From Certhia americana (Eukaryota; Chordata; Aves; Passeriformes; Certhiidae), in contig CM031878.1 of the NCBI GenBank assembly GCA_018697195.1, positions 2,197,745 through 2,261,744 on the forward strand: 64,000 nt of DNA, written 5' to 3'. The notes beneath the pieces were generated by a model. It was not told where the DNA came from. It was given only the letters and a program-made list of their open reading frames with translations, and did not search any database. Of the stretch, positions 23,217-35,755 are shown in pieces; positions within the stretch are counted from its first letter, which is position 1; every line of letters starts with the position of its first letter. A program made the position numbers and the translations under genes.

Positions 23217-26200
23217 TATCCTTTGCTCAGCAAACCAGTTCACTGAGTTACCAAATTTTAATAGCTAATTTTTTTTTTCTTTTTTCTTTTCTCTTTTTTT
23301 ATATTTTCCTTTTTATTGCAGATCTGCAATAAGTACAGTATTTAGCAGCTGGTCTTGAATGCTGATGAAAGCCCATGCTTAACTTCACGCCTGACTGTAA
23401 TGTGCTTTTTTGAGGTGCTACACAATGTTGACACACTTTTGTTCAAGGCTGTGGATTCAAATTCTTGTTCATCCACAGATTTAGTGCGTTCTTCTGAGTA
23501 AGGACTTTGAAGTACTGCTGACCATACATTTTTTTCTTTACAGTCTGCTTAACATTCTCCAAGGGACAGGGGTTGTTAGCATGTGTTTATATCAGGATGC
23601 GAATTGCATACTACAGAAATCAGCAGAATTTATTTTCCTGTTTTTTGGTTCCTACCTCACCTTTCTTTCCCTTGACCCGTCATATTACCCTTTTTGATCT
23701 AAGGGCCTCAATCACCATGGAGAGTTGAACTCCCAGGATTAATCCTCTTCCTCTGGTCTTTTCAATTCTGTTCGTTCCTTAGCAAAAAGTGCTGTTTAGA
23801 CATGTTTCTCTGTGGTATGTCATCACCAGTGTTAAATGTGCATGGCAAAACCAGAACATGACACTTACCACTTCTTTCCTCATCTCTTTTCCTCATGGTT
23901 TCTGGGGCCTAAAGAGAATATATTTCTAATGGACATTTATCTGTCCAAACTACTGACTTTTTACCTCATCTGATTATTGACATCTGATCTGAAATCTCTT
24001 CTGAGGCAGCATCTCACTTTTCCCTCTGAGTTTATGTAGCATCTGGGGATAGGACACTTCTACTTTGGGTTAAATTCAGATGTGCTGAGCAGCACCCTGT
24101 GGGGTATCAGCAGCTTTCAAACAGATCAAGATGAAAAACCCTCCACTTCACTTGAAATTTGATAATTCCATTCTGTTTTCACATGGGGACATTCCAAGGT
24201 TTTTAAGGAAGACAAAACCAAAAGCTACCAATTACTAAGACCAATGCCAAGAGGTGCTTGCCTGCAGTAAACGTGGGTATATCCATCTCTGTTTTGCAGT
24301 TCTATGTGGAGATAAGAGATGGGTGCGACCTCCCTTTCCTTTCCAGCTACCCTGCTTTCAGTGGAGGGAGAGCTTTCCCACAGACCTCTTCATTCTGGAA
24401 AATTATCAGGAAAGATTTGGAACAGCCCCATCAAGGTCAGCTGCTTTCACAACTAGTTTTCAAACTGCCTAGTTGCCCTATTTTTTTGCTTTCAATCCTT
24501 TCCTCTAGATTCAATATTTTTTTTTTTATCAAAAATTAATTCCAGATATTAGAGGTATTTCAGAAACCAGTGGTTTCTTTCAGTAGATAACAGATAATTC
24601 CTGTCTAGTGGTCTTGATCAGATTTTTCCTGTCACCATAAAAAAAACCACTTGGGGACTGAAGAAATTTGGAAAATGAATAGACTAAGTTTTAGAAACTA
24701 GAATTTTCATCTGAAGTCACAAAATTCCCAACCAGTTTTCACTACAGAGTGAGTTTCCAGGGCCAATGAGAGCTAAGCCTGGCACACCAAGCAATATTCT
24801 CACCCTCTTCTCTCTAGAGGAAGAGTTGCAAAACAGGCCAAGTGTTTGGGTTTTCAGACAGCAAACTGCAAAATTGTGGCTATGGGCATCATTTGTGCCT
24901 TTCATTTTTCATCCAGCAATCAATCCTATAGCATCAGCGAGGAGAAGAGGGTTTGATGAAAATCATGACTAAGGGTGTGAGTGGGAAAAGTGGAGATTGA
25001 GTATTTGGCTCAGGCACAAAAAACCTGTACATGTTGTGAAGGACATGTAGTAGCAGAGTTAAGATTTTTTCCTTTTTTACCCAGTGTAGCCCTATACCTT
25101 TATCCTTTTCCTCCTACAATCTCCAGATGATGCAAGTGCTGCTATAAATGATATTTCAGCTTTTTATAACTTCAGACACACAGATGATCTTTTAAGCACT
25201 GGGTGTGGGTGAAAAAAAGAAGAAAAGTTTTTTTGAAATGTGCTTTCCACTCATCAGGTTCAGTCTATTTCAGCAAAATAAGTGTGTGGAAAAAGAAAGG
25301 CAACAATGATTTCACGACAAAATTTGTATGCTTTGGGTGAAGGATTATATTTTGCTAAACCTTCCAGGAAAATAAACCTCAAGAAAAGAAGAATGAGAAG
25401 AATGCTTTGCAGAGGTATGAGACTCTTATGTCACCAATGAATTATATTTTGGCTTGCTATGATTTCTTCATTGCCTCTCTCCATCTTCAGCGGGATGTAT
25501 CATTCTGAGTAATCTTGCTTTTTTGACCTCTTTGCCTATTGATTTAGCTAAATTAATAGCAAATCCACCAGAAAGTCTGGCTTACAATGATATTTTTATT
25601 TGTTTTTCTACTGAAATTGTGGCTCATGTTTGGTGGATAAATCTAGAGTGATGAAAAGAAAGAAAAGGTGAAAACAAAAGTACCTGGAATAAACTTGTTG
25701 TGTGGAATTGTAGAGGCTGGGAATAGGGAGAAGTCAGGGAGCCCTATTTTTCATAAGCATATACTTCCAAGTTCATGCCAACAGCTGCCCTGTCTGGTGT
25801 TTTTCTATTTTCAGTTACAGGAATTTGAAGATATGTAACCAGAATTGCTTTTTGAGTTGAAGAGATAAAAAGAAGGAAAACAACCCATCCAATTTCTGAA
25901 TCATCATCAGACCAGGAGTACCTGCTTGTTCCTTGTCACCACTAACTTAGAGAAGCCCACAGTGGCAGCACTCCTAATTTTGGAACCTCAGTTTAGTAGC
26001 TATGGCTGTCTGGAAGGCATCCCAGATTATGTCCTCTTTTCCACCTCCTTCCATTTGTACTTAAATGAACGTAGCTGCTGCAGCTGTACTAGCAGGATCA
26101 TGAATTGCTTAAATGTGCTGAAAATGAGGTGTAACAGGGACATAGTAAATGATCCTGTCGAGCATCATTATCACCAGGAACTCAAACAGGTAAGACATGG

Positions 26201-26617
26201 CTAATTATACAACCCTGCCCTTGGCTTTCAAGCTGACTAGAAATTTGCATTGAGGGTAAGAATTTGATTGGATTTGTGAAAAAAAGAAAAAACAATATTG
26301 CATCAAATAGTCTTCCTTTAGCCCATCCTTCATCCTTTCTAAGCAATTATCTGCCAACCAGGTAGGAGACTGGTTCTTGTCTTTCCATCCCACAACCCAA
26401 AATCTAATGTTCAGCCCCTTTGACACAGACCTGCATATTCTCAGTGATGAGGATATTAGTGTTTTACTGCTGAGATCCCACTTCTGAGCAGATAGGATTT
26501 ATGCTACTTATTGAGGGAGGAGGTTTATAAATACGCAGTAATCTGAATATCTTTTACCAACCCTGAGGAAACAGGACATGAAAAAAAGAAGACAAATTGT
26601 GTACTTAAGCTGGTCAA

Positions 26618-26790
26618 GTATTGTCCAGAAGAATTGTCACTGGAAGTGTTCAAGAAATATATAGATGTGGCATCTGGGGACATGGTTTAGTGGTGGAGCT
26701 GGCAGTGTTAAATTAATGGTGGGACTCAACACCAGAAGGCTTTAAAGTTGGCAAAAAATTTAATTATTCCATGGGTTTATGATTCCAAGG
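26618..26790 (+). mobile_element. CR1 LINE 3' end, forward, diverged
   Basis: 'cactggaagtgttcaagaaa', 'atagatgtggcatctgggga', 'catggtttagtggtgg' and 'ggtgggactcaacaccagaa' follow the CR1 3' UTR order. The copy ends in diverged octamer-like text near 26765-26788. Substitutions are more numerous than in the 17775 copy, so it is probably older. Confidence 0.85.
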
Positions 26791-28395
26791 GTTCTTCAAA
26801 ATGTTGATTCAAGGTCATGAAATGTGCCTTGAGAATGTTTGATGTTGCTGGACATTTTGACCTGCATCCACTGGGGCTGAAGAGGAAATGCAAGTATCAG
26901 AGAATTCCTAAATCACTGACGCTGCAAGCAACCAAAGTCTGTGAGACCCAGGTACACGGGGAAAATTTGGGTGTACACAAAAAAATGTTCTCTGTCCCCC
27001 ACGGTATTAAATTTCTACTGTAAAATGGATGGTAAGAGAACAAAAAAAACCCTCCATCAACTCCAGATGTGACTCTTGAAACTCTTACTTTTGGGGTAAG
27101 TCAGTATCAACATAATTATCATTAGTAATATTAGCAATCATAACCTTTTTTATTTCTGGCAAGCATTCATTTTATCAACTTAAAGGAAAAGTTAGTGGAA
27201 AGAGGGAGTAGTGACTCAGTTCCTATTAATGTCCTCTTTGTCTTGTAGCACAGATGGAATTCATATAGATAGCTAAAACTGCTGAAAAGTATGAGAGATT
27301 ATTATAAATAAGGCATCAAAAGGTAGAAAATACCAGAGAAGATAATTACATTGTCATACTTTTATATGAAAATTATTTTCCAGGCAAATGTTGGCTGTTT
27401 GGAGAAGTTGAAAATAACTATAAATACATCCTTCTGCATGTCACAGAACAAAACAATTTTAAAGTTTAAACCCCATTATTTTAGAAGAGCCATTTATTTC
27501 AAGTAGGTGGCAATTTTCTTCCCCTCCCCAGCCCACATTATTCAGTAGCTATTCACCTCTCACAATTTTCATCTAGCCTGTTCTTTAGAATCCAATTGCA
27601 ACCTTTAAAGTAGTCATCTATTTCTAATGGAAATCTCCACAACCAGCTCTTTGAGCCGCTTTTCCAAACTCTTAATAAATTTCCTCAGGTTGTAGAGTTG
27701 GTAATGACACTAAGTGGTGGAGGCCTTTCATGAAATGTTCTGAACCTCAATTCTCTTCTCACCCTTTCTTTTGTCCATTGCTGCGTGCATTTTTGCAGAT
27801 TTCCAACAATTGCACAGTCAAGTGGAACTGATGACTTTATTCTCCTGCAACAGAATTTAGGAAATTTGCCAGATAAGTGGGTATGAGAAGGTGTAAACGG
27901 GGCCAGCTGAAGTAGAATTGGATCATGAAAGAGCAGTAAACACTCAGCTCCCACAAAGTACTGTTCTTGGCAGTAATGGTCTCTTCAGGGAGAGAAGGAG
28001 GAAATCAGAGGGTGACTTATGTTACTGATCTTGCCTCCTGCTGCTTTCTTACAATGTACAGTCCGCAGTGGACTGGAGGTTTTAGAAAGCCTGGTGGGGT
28101 ATGGCAGCTCTCAGAGTGCTCTGCAGGCACAGTCCTTGTGGAAGCTCTGGAGTGAGAAGTGACCTCAGAGGATGCAAGAGCATTGCCTGTGAAGACTCTC
28201 AAGTATGTCCAAGTGCCTGTCTGACACGCTGGAGCTGCTGGCTGAGAAATGATTCAGGACAGTAAGTCTCAGGTAATTACTGGCCCCTCTGGCACACAGC
28301 CCTTGACATAAAGGAGCAATAAATCTGTGAGCAATATTTGATTGCAAGCTTCTTCAGAACCTGTAAAATGGCATGAGATGGGCACTCAGGAACAA
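26791..28395. other. Non-coding sequence, no gene recognised
   Basis: No gene or transposon is recognised. It includes the candidate conserved block at 27520-27960, listed separately. Reverse and forward frames of 60-89 codons between 27685 and 28350 overlap and match nothing I know. Confidence 0.5.
27520..27960. promoter_or_regulatory. Candidate conserved non-coding element
   Basis: This unique, repeat-free block has evenly distributed short factor-like words, such as TCCAATTGCAA, TGAGCCGCTTTTCC, CATTGCTGCGTGCA, AACAATTGCACA and CAAGTGGAACTGATGA. A few retained CpGs stand out. Its texture differs from the flanking decayed-repeat DNA. It is listed as a candidate only, because conservation cannot be judged from one sequence. 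Confidence 0.25.
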
Positions 28396-28397
28396 AG

Positions 28398-28648
28398 AAT
28401 CAAAAAATCACGGGGTGGTTTGCATTGAAAGGGACCTTAAAGCTCATTTCACCCCCCTGCCATTGTCAGGGACACCTTCCACTCTCCCAGGCTGCTCCAA
28501 GCCCTGTCCAGCCTGGCCCTAGACACTTCCTGGGATGGGGCAGCCACAGCTGCTCTGGGCACCCTGTGCCAGGGCATCCTCATCCTCACAGGGAAGAATT
28601 TCTTCCCAATATCTAACCTAATCCTACCCTCTGTCAATATTGGATAAA
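28398..28648 (-). mobile_element. CR1 LINE 3' end, reverse, well preserved
   Basis: This is a clean reverse-complement CR1 3' end. 'gaaagggaccttaaagctca', 'cattgtcagggacaccttcc', 'gatggggcagccacagctgc', 'tctgggcaccctgtgccagg' and 'aagaatttcttcccaatatc' occur in order, ending near the 'ctaccctctgtcaat' block. It shares the 'cagctgctctgggcaccctg' wording with the copies at 35502, 44010 and 50045, suggesting one comparatively young subfamily. Confidence 0.95.
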
Positions 28649-28929
28649 TGTTTTGCTAAGACAACTGTATTCTGTGAACAGAAGGCTATATGGACACCAC
28701 AAAAGCAGCAGGTGTCCTGCTAAAAAAGTGTGGGCACGCAGGTTCTCAAGTGTTTATGTACCCAATGTTGTCATTAAGAGGGCAAAAACAGTCCTGAATA
28801 TTTAAGCAGGGGAATTATCAGGTACAGAAGGGAAGCAAGATGGAAGGAAGATGGTATCTTAGTGTTGGTGTCTACAATTTAAAAGAGTTTGTGTGTGAGT
28901 CAGAAAGCAATCAGAGAAATATTACAAGC
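28649..28929. other. Short non-coding spacer
   Basis: Unrecognised sequence between two CR1 elements of very different age. No gene or repeat is seen. Confidence 0.5.
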
Positions 28930-29390
28930 ATGATTTAAATCAGGGAAAACCTGTCTCACCATGAGGAGTTTAAGAAGTCCAATCTATCCAGTTTATACAG
29001 GAGTATACTTTTATCCAGGAGTATACTAAGAGGTGAATTGGTCATGGTCTTCAGATATCTTTGTTAGAAGCAGATTTTAGAGAACAGACAATTTTTTAAT
29101 TATGAAGAGCACAGCTTAATGAGATTTGGTAGTCTGAAACAAAACTATTGTGAACTCAGAGTAGGAATGCGGCGTACATTTTTAACTGTGAAGATAATTA
29201 ACCATTGAAACAGTTTAACTGAGTATATGGAAGACTTTCTGTCACTTGAAAATGAGCTAAAGATAAACTATTATTTAAACTCAATTAAGTGCCTGGTGCA
29301 GACATAGCTACAAGGTTTTGTGGTCTGGTGTCATGCGCATCAGATTGAAGGCTATGACTATCTCTTCTAAATTATAATTCTTCATTAATC
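28930..29390 (+). mobile_element. Ancient CR1 (type shared with turtles/crocodilians), forward
   Basis: This does not match the ordinary bird CR1 3' end. It follows the older CR1 form common in turtle and crocodilian genomes. 'aagaggtgaattggtcatgg' corresponds to that form's 'aaggggtgacttgatcac' region. 'ggcgtacatttttaactgtg' plus 'aagataattaaccattgaaa' are close to its conserved text. The segment 29330-29385 corresponds to its 'ggtcagactagatgatcac' 3' phrase. A small internal duplication of 'ccaggagtatact' occurs near 28996-29030. Survival over such time may be chance or exaptation. Confidence 0.78.
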
Positions 29391-32300
29391 ATTTCTGTAT
29401 CAAAGGGATACTTCTTTAGAAAGGGCAGGAATTACTCTGAAGACTGCAATTAAGAACACTACATTATCACATACTTAATTCTATTGGAACATAAATGAGC
29501 TATAACATTTAAAAGGCTTTAAGAAATAAAACCTCTGCATTGCTCTGGGCTTGCTATTTCTGTCCTGAGTAGTCAACGTTCACAGATTCATCTTCTGGAT
29601 TTTTGGACACTGACAGCCATCTGACCTCACTTCAGCATTTCACTTTCAGGCACAATAGAATGGGAAACCACCTTCTGTTCCTTTGCTGTTATCTGGGATC
29701 AAACCCCCAACTTCTCTGAAGAGAAAAAAGATGTGTTGGCAAGACTGATTTTGGTTGTTTTAAAGCAGCCTTTTAAAGAATGTCATGACAACACTGCTAT
29801 CTTCCATGCCAGCTTGCCCATGAGGGTATTAGTCACTTGACTGACAAAAGGTCTTTGAGAAAATCCTCACTTGGTCATTGAGAGAATAAAACCCCAAAAT
29901 GTATGCTGCTGACAGATCATTAATGATACAAGGAAGAAACAGAGGGCTTGTGTATGAGCTCTGTGCCAAAGCTGTAACTGTTTAGAGCTGAAGAAAAGCA
30001 AATCCCAAGACTGCAAACCAGTGCACAACCTTTGGTGAGGGGTGTCCATCCTTCATCAGGATCCTGCAGGGCAAAGCAAGTCAGTCTTCTGAAATACAAA
30101 CCTGTGCTTGCTGAAGGAATTACTCACATTATCCACAGCTTGAGAAGTCTGCTGCCATTCACCCAATATTAGAGTGAGGCATGAAAGAAGTTTTGGATTT
30201 ATCATTATTCCTTACACCAAGGAATACTTTCTGCAATTTCAAGTCAACCCACCACCAAGTCTGTACTAACTTCAGAGAACTCAGTACTTTGAGTTTTTCC
30301 ATTCAAGATCAATGGGAAAGGAAAATCTGCAGGTGTTTCTGCCCCTTATCAGCTCACTGCAAATACTCCTTTCTTACTATTGCTCCAGGAGAAGTGAAGC
30401 ACAGAAAATGTATGGAGCCTTAAGAAGACATTGCAAACAATTATTGTGGGAGCAAAACAGTGACTCCCACTGCAGTAACAAAAAATCTGAAAGGTCTGCA
30501 TGGACAGATAAGTGTGACAATCTGCTTCTGCACCTACTGAAATTCTTTGGACCTTCAAAAACATTGAATTAAATGCCATACCATTTTTTTTAAAAAATGG
30601 GATGTACAGATAGATGTACATAAGCAGAGATGTACAAAATTTCCAAAGTTCGTACAGATGAAAAAGTAGATTACTACCAAAAATAAAGCTATTTGGATCA
30701 GAAAGCAACCTGCATGCTGCAATTGTGTTCAATTTCAATGTTAGATGAGAAACAGACAAACAAACAAAAAAAACCCCAACAATGGTGAAAGGAAGGCTGT
30801 GGTTTTTGCTTTGGAAGATGAAGCACACTTTAAAAGTCCATTTTTCATGAAAAGAAGGCTTAAGAAGGACCTTTTCCCAGACCACAGTGGAAACAATCTT
30901 TTTCTCAGACTGGACCATATAATTTCCATTGGATTAGGATATTTGTTTTAAGTAGTTTGGTCTCTAAACCAATATGTAGGATTTAAAAATTTTTTTCCCT
31001 TGGCAACTTTGCAAACTTTTTGTCTCTGAGACCTATGTATTTTTTGTGGTTTTGACCTCCTGCAGTGGGTTGAACTCCTATCTAGAAGGGACAGAGTCAG
31101 TATGCCACAAAACCAACATTCAAAACCATTTGGGGCTTATGTGGCTAAATGAGTCACTCCCCAAAAGTTTGCTTTTTACTGTACTCAGGGTGAAGGCAGC
31201 TTCCTTTCCCCTGTGTTTATGAGAATGAATTACCTTGAGGTCTTACAAAAAGTGGGTTCTTGCTACCCGCTGGGCAACTGAGAACAAATAAAACCACACT
31301 TGATTTCCATAAGACAGGTAATTATCATAAATTGAGTAACTCATAGCCACAAAACTACAACTGAACAAAGCTGTGGACTCTGGAGGTCTCATCTGGCTCA
31401 AAGACACAGTGGTTCTCATAATTTATTCAATTTAAACCATCCTGAAATGAGAATAGGTTTCCCTTTCCAGGGGAGAAACAAACCTACATTTGCAGCTTTA
31501 TGGTAGCACTGTTATCTGCCCCCCATAATTTCATCCTTTTTCACATTCTTCTGGTACAGCCTGTCTGTACCAGACAGGTCAAAACAATGTCAAAAAGTAG
31601 ATCATATTATCTTTCACTCTACCCCCAAGCACCCAATGAAATCATCCTTCCAGTCTCCACAATTCAATCTTGATAAATCAGTGTTTCTAATAGGAAATAA
31701 ATTGTTGGCATGACAAATTTTCAGCTGGTTCTAACAAGAATTGGCAAAGGCCACAGTGTGATGAGAACTTGATTTCTCTTAGGGCATTTCCCCTTCCACA
31801 GAGATATCTCTGGACACCCATTCTTGCCTTTCAGTTGTTCTTCCATCTGCTGACATCAAAACCTCCTCACAGGAAACACCTGCCTGGGCTGGGAAGGGCA
31901 GTGGGAAGTTTCTCATGGTGCTGTGAGAGAGTTTGAACAGAGAAGGAGATCCGAGATCTTTTAATCAATTTTTGGACTTTCTCTTCCTTGGCCTGCCTTG
32001 CTCTGTGGCCAAGGTCCTGGAAGAACAGCCCCAGCTTGAGCTATGTAATTTGAAACTCAGCTGTAGCTGCCAGTAGTAAAAACTCAATGGCAACCTTCAT
32101 CCTGGAAGTCTCCATAAGGCATGCATGGAAATTAGTAAGGAAATGAGTCACAGAGTGGACACATCCATCAGTATCTTATAGTTCATAAGCACCATCCCCA
32201 AAATCAGCTCATTCTCATGCTAAGTTGTGCCTGCACATTGGTACAGGATGAAACAGGTTGTTCCAATAATATAGCCAATGATCAAAATTAAAAAGCGGGG

Positions 32301-35300
32301 ATCCAAAACTTCTATGACATTCCTCAAAAGCAAAAAGAATTGTGAAGAGATGAACTGCTACTAAAATTCATTGGAAGAGAAGAGAGACCTTAATTTTTAT
32401 TAATATTTTTGAAATATTTCCTGGTCATTGAGATACTCAGGGACAGGATTATTCTTTCTGGTTTATGAAGGAAGGCTGGAAGCTGATTCATTGGTGAGAG
32501 TAGGAATGTAGGAGAGAAAACTACAGTCATTAGAAGGAGGAAACGGCTGTAACTTATATGCCCATGAATATATCTGTTGCATATTGTGGGGAATACAATT
32601 TTATTCTCTGATAATAAAATTAAAAAAAGAAAAAAAGAAACAATTTTTACAGATTCTAACAACAAATTTTGGACCTTCAGGCCATGGGGTGTGACAAATG
32701 CTAGAACAGTAATTGACTTAACCATTAATACTCCCAGCTAGTCCTGCAATATCTTCTATTGTAGACTCACAGTTTGGACTCGAAAACTGGTTTGGCTTCA
32801 GTGTTATTATACAGTGTTTTAAGGGAACAGAAGCAAAAGAGTTTGTTTTCTGCCTGATGACAGCTGGTTTTGAGACAGTTTAGAAAGAAATCTTGCAGCT
32901 CAGATTGAGGACATTCAGAGAGAGGATGGGCATGTTCTGCACAGATATGTCCATGTCTATACTCCAGGCTGTTGGATAAAAAGTAGGAAACTGAGCTTGC
33001 CCAGCCTGATGCATCCACGTAGCATTTTCAATGCTGATTTCTCCATGCCTAGGAAGACAACCTGCAAGGGCCTCACATCTGCTACTGCTCACCAGATGAG
33101 CAGCAATACATCACTTATTTCCCCATCAGCAGTGCTTTGACCTTGTCGATAGCTCTGCAGATGGATGTTTTGTCAGTTCAGACCCTGGTACATTTCCAGA
33201 AGCTTTTGCTTCCAGCTTTGTCTCTTTTCCTGAAAACCACATCTTGTGCCTAAAACAAGGAAAATTCCAATACTTTACACAGATTCTTTGATAGTTTACA
33301 CAGAACTAATGGTTCTTTTGTATGTTTAAATTGACAATAAGCACGGTGTTACCTCCTGCAAAATCAGTTTTCCATCACACAATGGAACTCCAAGGATGAA
33401 GTCACCATATCAGGCTCAGCATCCGTTGCCCCCTATCCATCTTTTCCCAGATTTTTTTTTTTTTCCTGTTAGTCTCATCTGCCTATTAGTTCTAGGTGAT
33501 TATTTCTGGTTCTGAAATACTCTCATTAATTCATGAAAGCTTTTTCTCTAGTTTTTGCTGCTGACGTTCTTTGGAGGTCATTATGATAACACCAGATTTA
33601 TTCCAAAATAACTGGCATCACCAGTGTTCAGTCAGAGCTGTGCTTTCTTCCTCATTACCTTTATTTTACTCCATGTGTCACCTTTCTCATCTGGAAACAG
33701 GTCCTAACTGAGCTAAGTCTTCACAAGACTAGATGGAGAAAAAATCTTTCAAATCCAGCAATAAACTAGAAAATGGTTGTGTCTTCCAAAGATTTGGGAT
33801 CATTTCAGAAGGCATAAAGGTCCATATTATCTCAGACTAGAAAACAATTTTTTTAATAGTATTTTCATTCAGTTTACCAAACAAACTAGAAATTCGTAAC
33901 CTTTGAAAAATATTGTTAGAAATCAGAACTCTAGGAAATAAGGTCTAGGATGAATTACTTAGGATCAGAAAAAATCCTTCAAAGAAATACTTTTTGCTCC
34001 TAAATCTCAGTATGCTTTCTCAGTATAAAACTTTCCTTTAAAATTTGGTCATTGTCTTAGCATTGCAATATGAAGAATTTCTTAAGGTACATTCTACTAA
34101 TACTTCTTGATTTTTAGCCTTTTGCAAGTTTTAATTATGCATTTTTAGTTTTATTTCAAGTCAGAGCATCTATTCAAGCCCATATCCTAACACAGACTTC
34201 CAGAGAACTTTTATATAGTTTCTTTAGAGCCTCACTCACCAATGGAAACAACTGGTTTCCAAGGAGGATGTGATGATGTGACATATGAATGCTATGGCAA
34301 CAAGAAAAAGGTGGCCAGCACTCTTAATAAGCTTTGCAGTGAGAATTGTAGAAAACCTTGAAAATTCTGTGAGTTTTTCAGCTTCAAAGTTCTGCTCAGC
34401 ACTCTGAAGGCTGCTAGCTTCTTGTTAGCCCTGTGGGCTGGTGATGGGGCATGGCAGCTAGAGGTGCTAACGCTGTTTTCCCAGTTTGACCTCTGTGACT
34501 GAGCCTGACTTTGGCACACGATGCTCAAGAAGCTTCAAAGTTTTTATGAAAGTGCCATGCAACATGTACTTAACACCCATCAAACAGCCATAAAAAAATT
34601 ATAATTCTGTAGTCAACCCAAGAATCAATTAGCTGTATGAAAATCAATTCAGTAATACAAGCAAAGTACTGAGTCACCCAAGTCTACAAAAATAGCTCAA
34701 CCTTTCTTCAGAACTGGTTTCAGAATTTGATTTGGTGTTATTGGTATTTAAATTGCATTTGGGAGTTTTTGTCTGATAATAGTGGAAAGCCATGGAACTG
34801 CCCGATGTTATGACATTTTTTGCATTTCTCCTGGGAAATTGGATCTCTTTCGATGCCATTTGGGTTTTGTCTTTTGTTTTCTATGTTCTATGTATTCTTC
34901 ACACATATATTTGTAATTCTGTCACCTATTGTATTAGTAGCTAGTTTTCCCAGTACTTTACCATGACTTTTCCCTAACCAGAAAGAAAAAATTCCAGAGC
35001 TCCAAGCCCCAGGGGTACAAGGCTCCATGCTATCTTGGTTCTGTCTGGGAACCAAAGCTGACAACAGCTCTTGGAGATCCATTCTCATGAACAAAGCACA
35101 ACTTGTGCTGGAGGCAGGCTCCAGAGAAGGGGCTGGACCTGGAGGGGAATTGCATTACCACTTGTCCTTCTAATTGCTGCTTTTTATCAATTATGTTAAT
35201 TTCCTAAAACCTATAAAAATGTACTCACCCCTGGGGAGATAGGCTTTTGTGGACATCTTTCCACAACTGCTCCTGAAGGACTTAATTAAAGATCCTCCTT

Positions 35301-35501
35301 TATATTACTTCCTTACTAATCTTGAGTTTCATTTTCAGGTTGGGCAAAAGGCAACACTTTCACGTCTAGATGCTACTCATCACAATCAGGAAAATATGAT
35401 CAGAATTAGCCTAATTGCTATTCTGATAAAAAAAGGCCACAGGGGCAAAATTTCTGCATGCGTTTTTGCCTTGTCATTTCTGTATGAAATAAGCACACTT
35501 T
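29391..35501. other. Non-coding sequence, no gene recognised
   Basis: About 6.1 kb without a recognised gene, RNA or transposon. The longest frame outside simple repeats in the window lies here (189 codons, reverse, 30349-30918). It has no recognisable domain, and forward frames of 86 and 68 codons overlap it. A near-palindrome of T and A lies at 30581-30600. Segments near 32870-33190 and 33500-33720 look unique and could hold regulatory DNA, but nothing specific can be claimed. Confidence 0.55.
30581..30600. repeat. 9-bp inverted repeat, A/T palindrome
   Basis: CCATTTTTT and AAAAAATGG flank a 2-bp TT centre, giving a 20-bp near-palindrome. It is a local structure only. Confidence 0.6.
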
Positions 35502-35755
35502 CATAGAATCATAGACTCACAGAATTACAGAATTATGTAATGGTTTGTGTTGAAAGGGACCTTAAAGTATCATCTCATTCTAACCCCTGGCCATGGGCAG
35601 GGATACCTTCCACTGTCCCAGGTTGCTCCAAGACCTGTTCAACCTGGCTTTGGGCACTTCCAGGGATGGGGCAGCCACAGCTGCTCTGGGAAACCTGTGC
35701 AGGGCCTCATGACCCTGACACATTTAATTCATTTCTTTCTGAGATCTCCTTGATC
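35502..35755 (-). mobile_element. CR1 LINE 3' end, reverse, with octamer tail
   Basis: The element begins on the plus strand with the reverse-complement tail (CATAGAATCATAGACTCACAG). It continues 'gttgaaagggaccttaaagt', 'atgggcagggataccttcca', 'gatggggcagccacagctgc' and 'aacctgtgcagggcctcat', then fades in the 'gaccctgacacattt' region. The extra tail units show that the intact 3' end is at the left, as expected for a reverse insertion. Confidence 0.95.

Larger units (their letters stand above)
20061..26615. other. Non-coding sequence, mostly unique
   Basis: About 6.5 kb with no gene and no recognised transposon. Features inside it are an A/G-rich stretch at about 21225-21262, the 4 x 15-bp tandem repeat at 23157-23216, a T-rich tract at 23265-23305 and a T run near 24519-24530. 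The segment 20200-20900 is GC-richer and carries opposed frames of 104 and 95 codons without recognisable domains. Confidence 0.55.
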
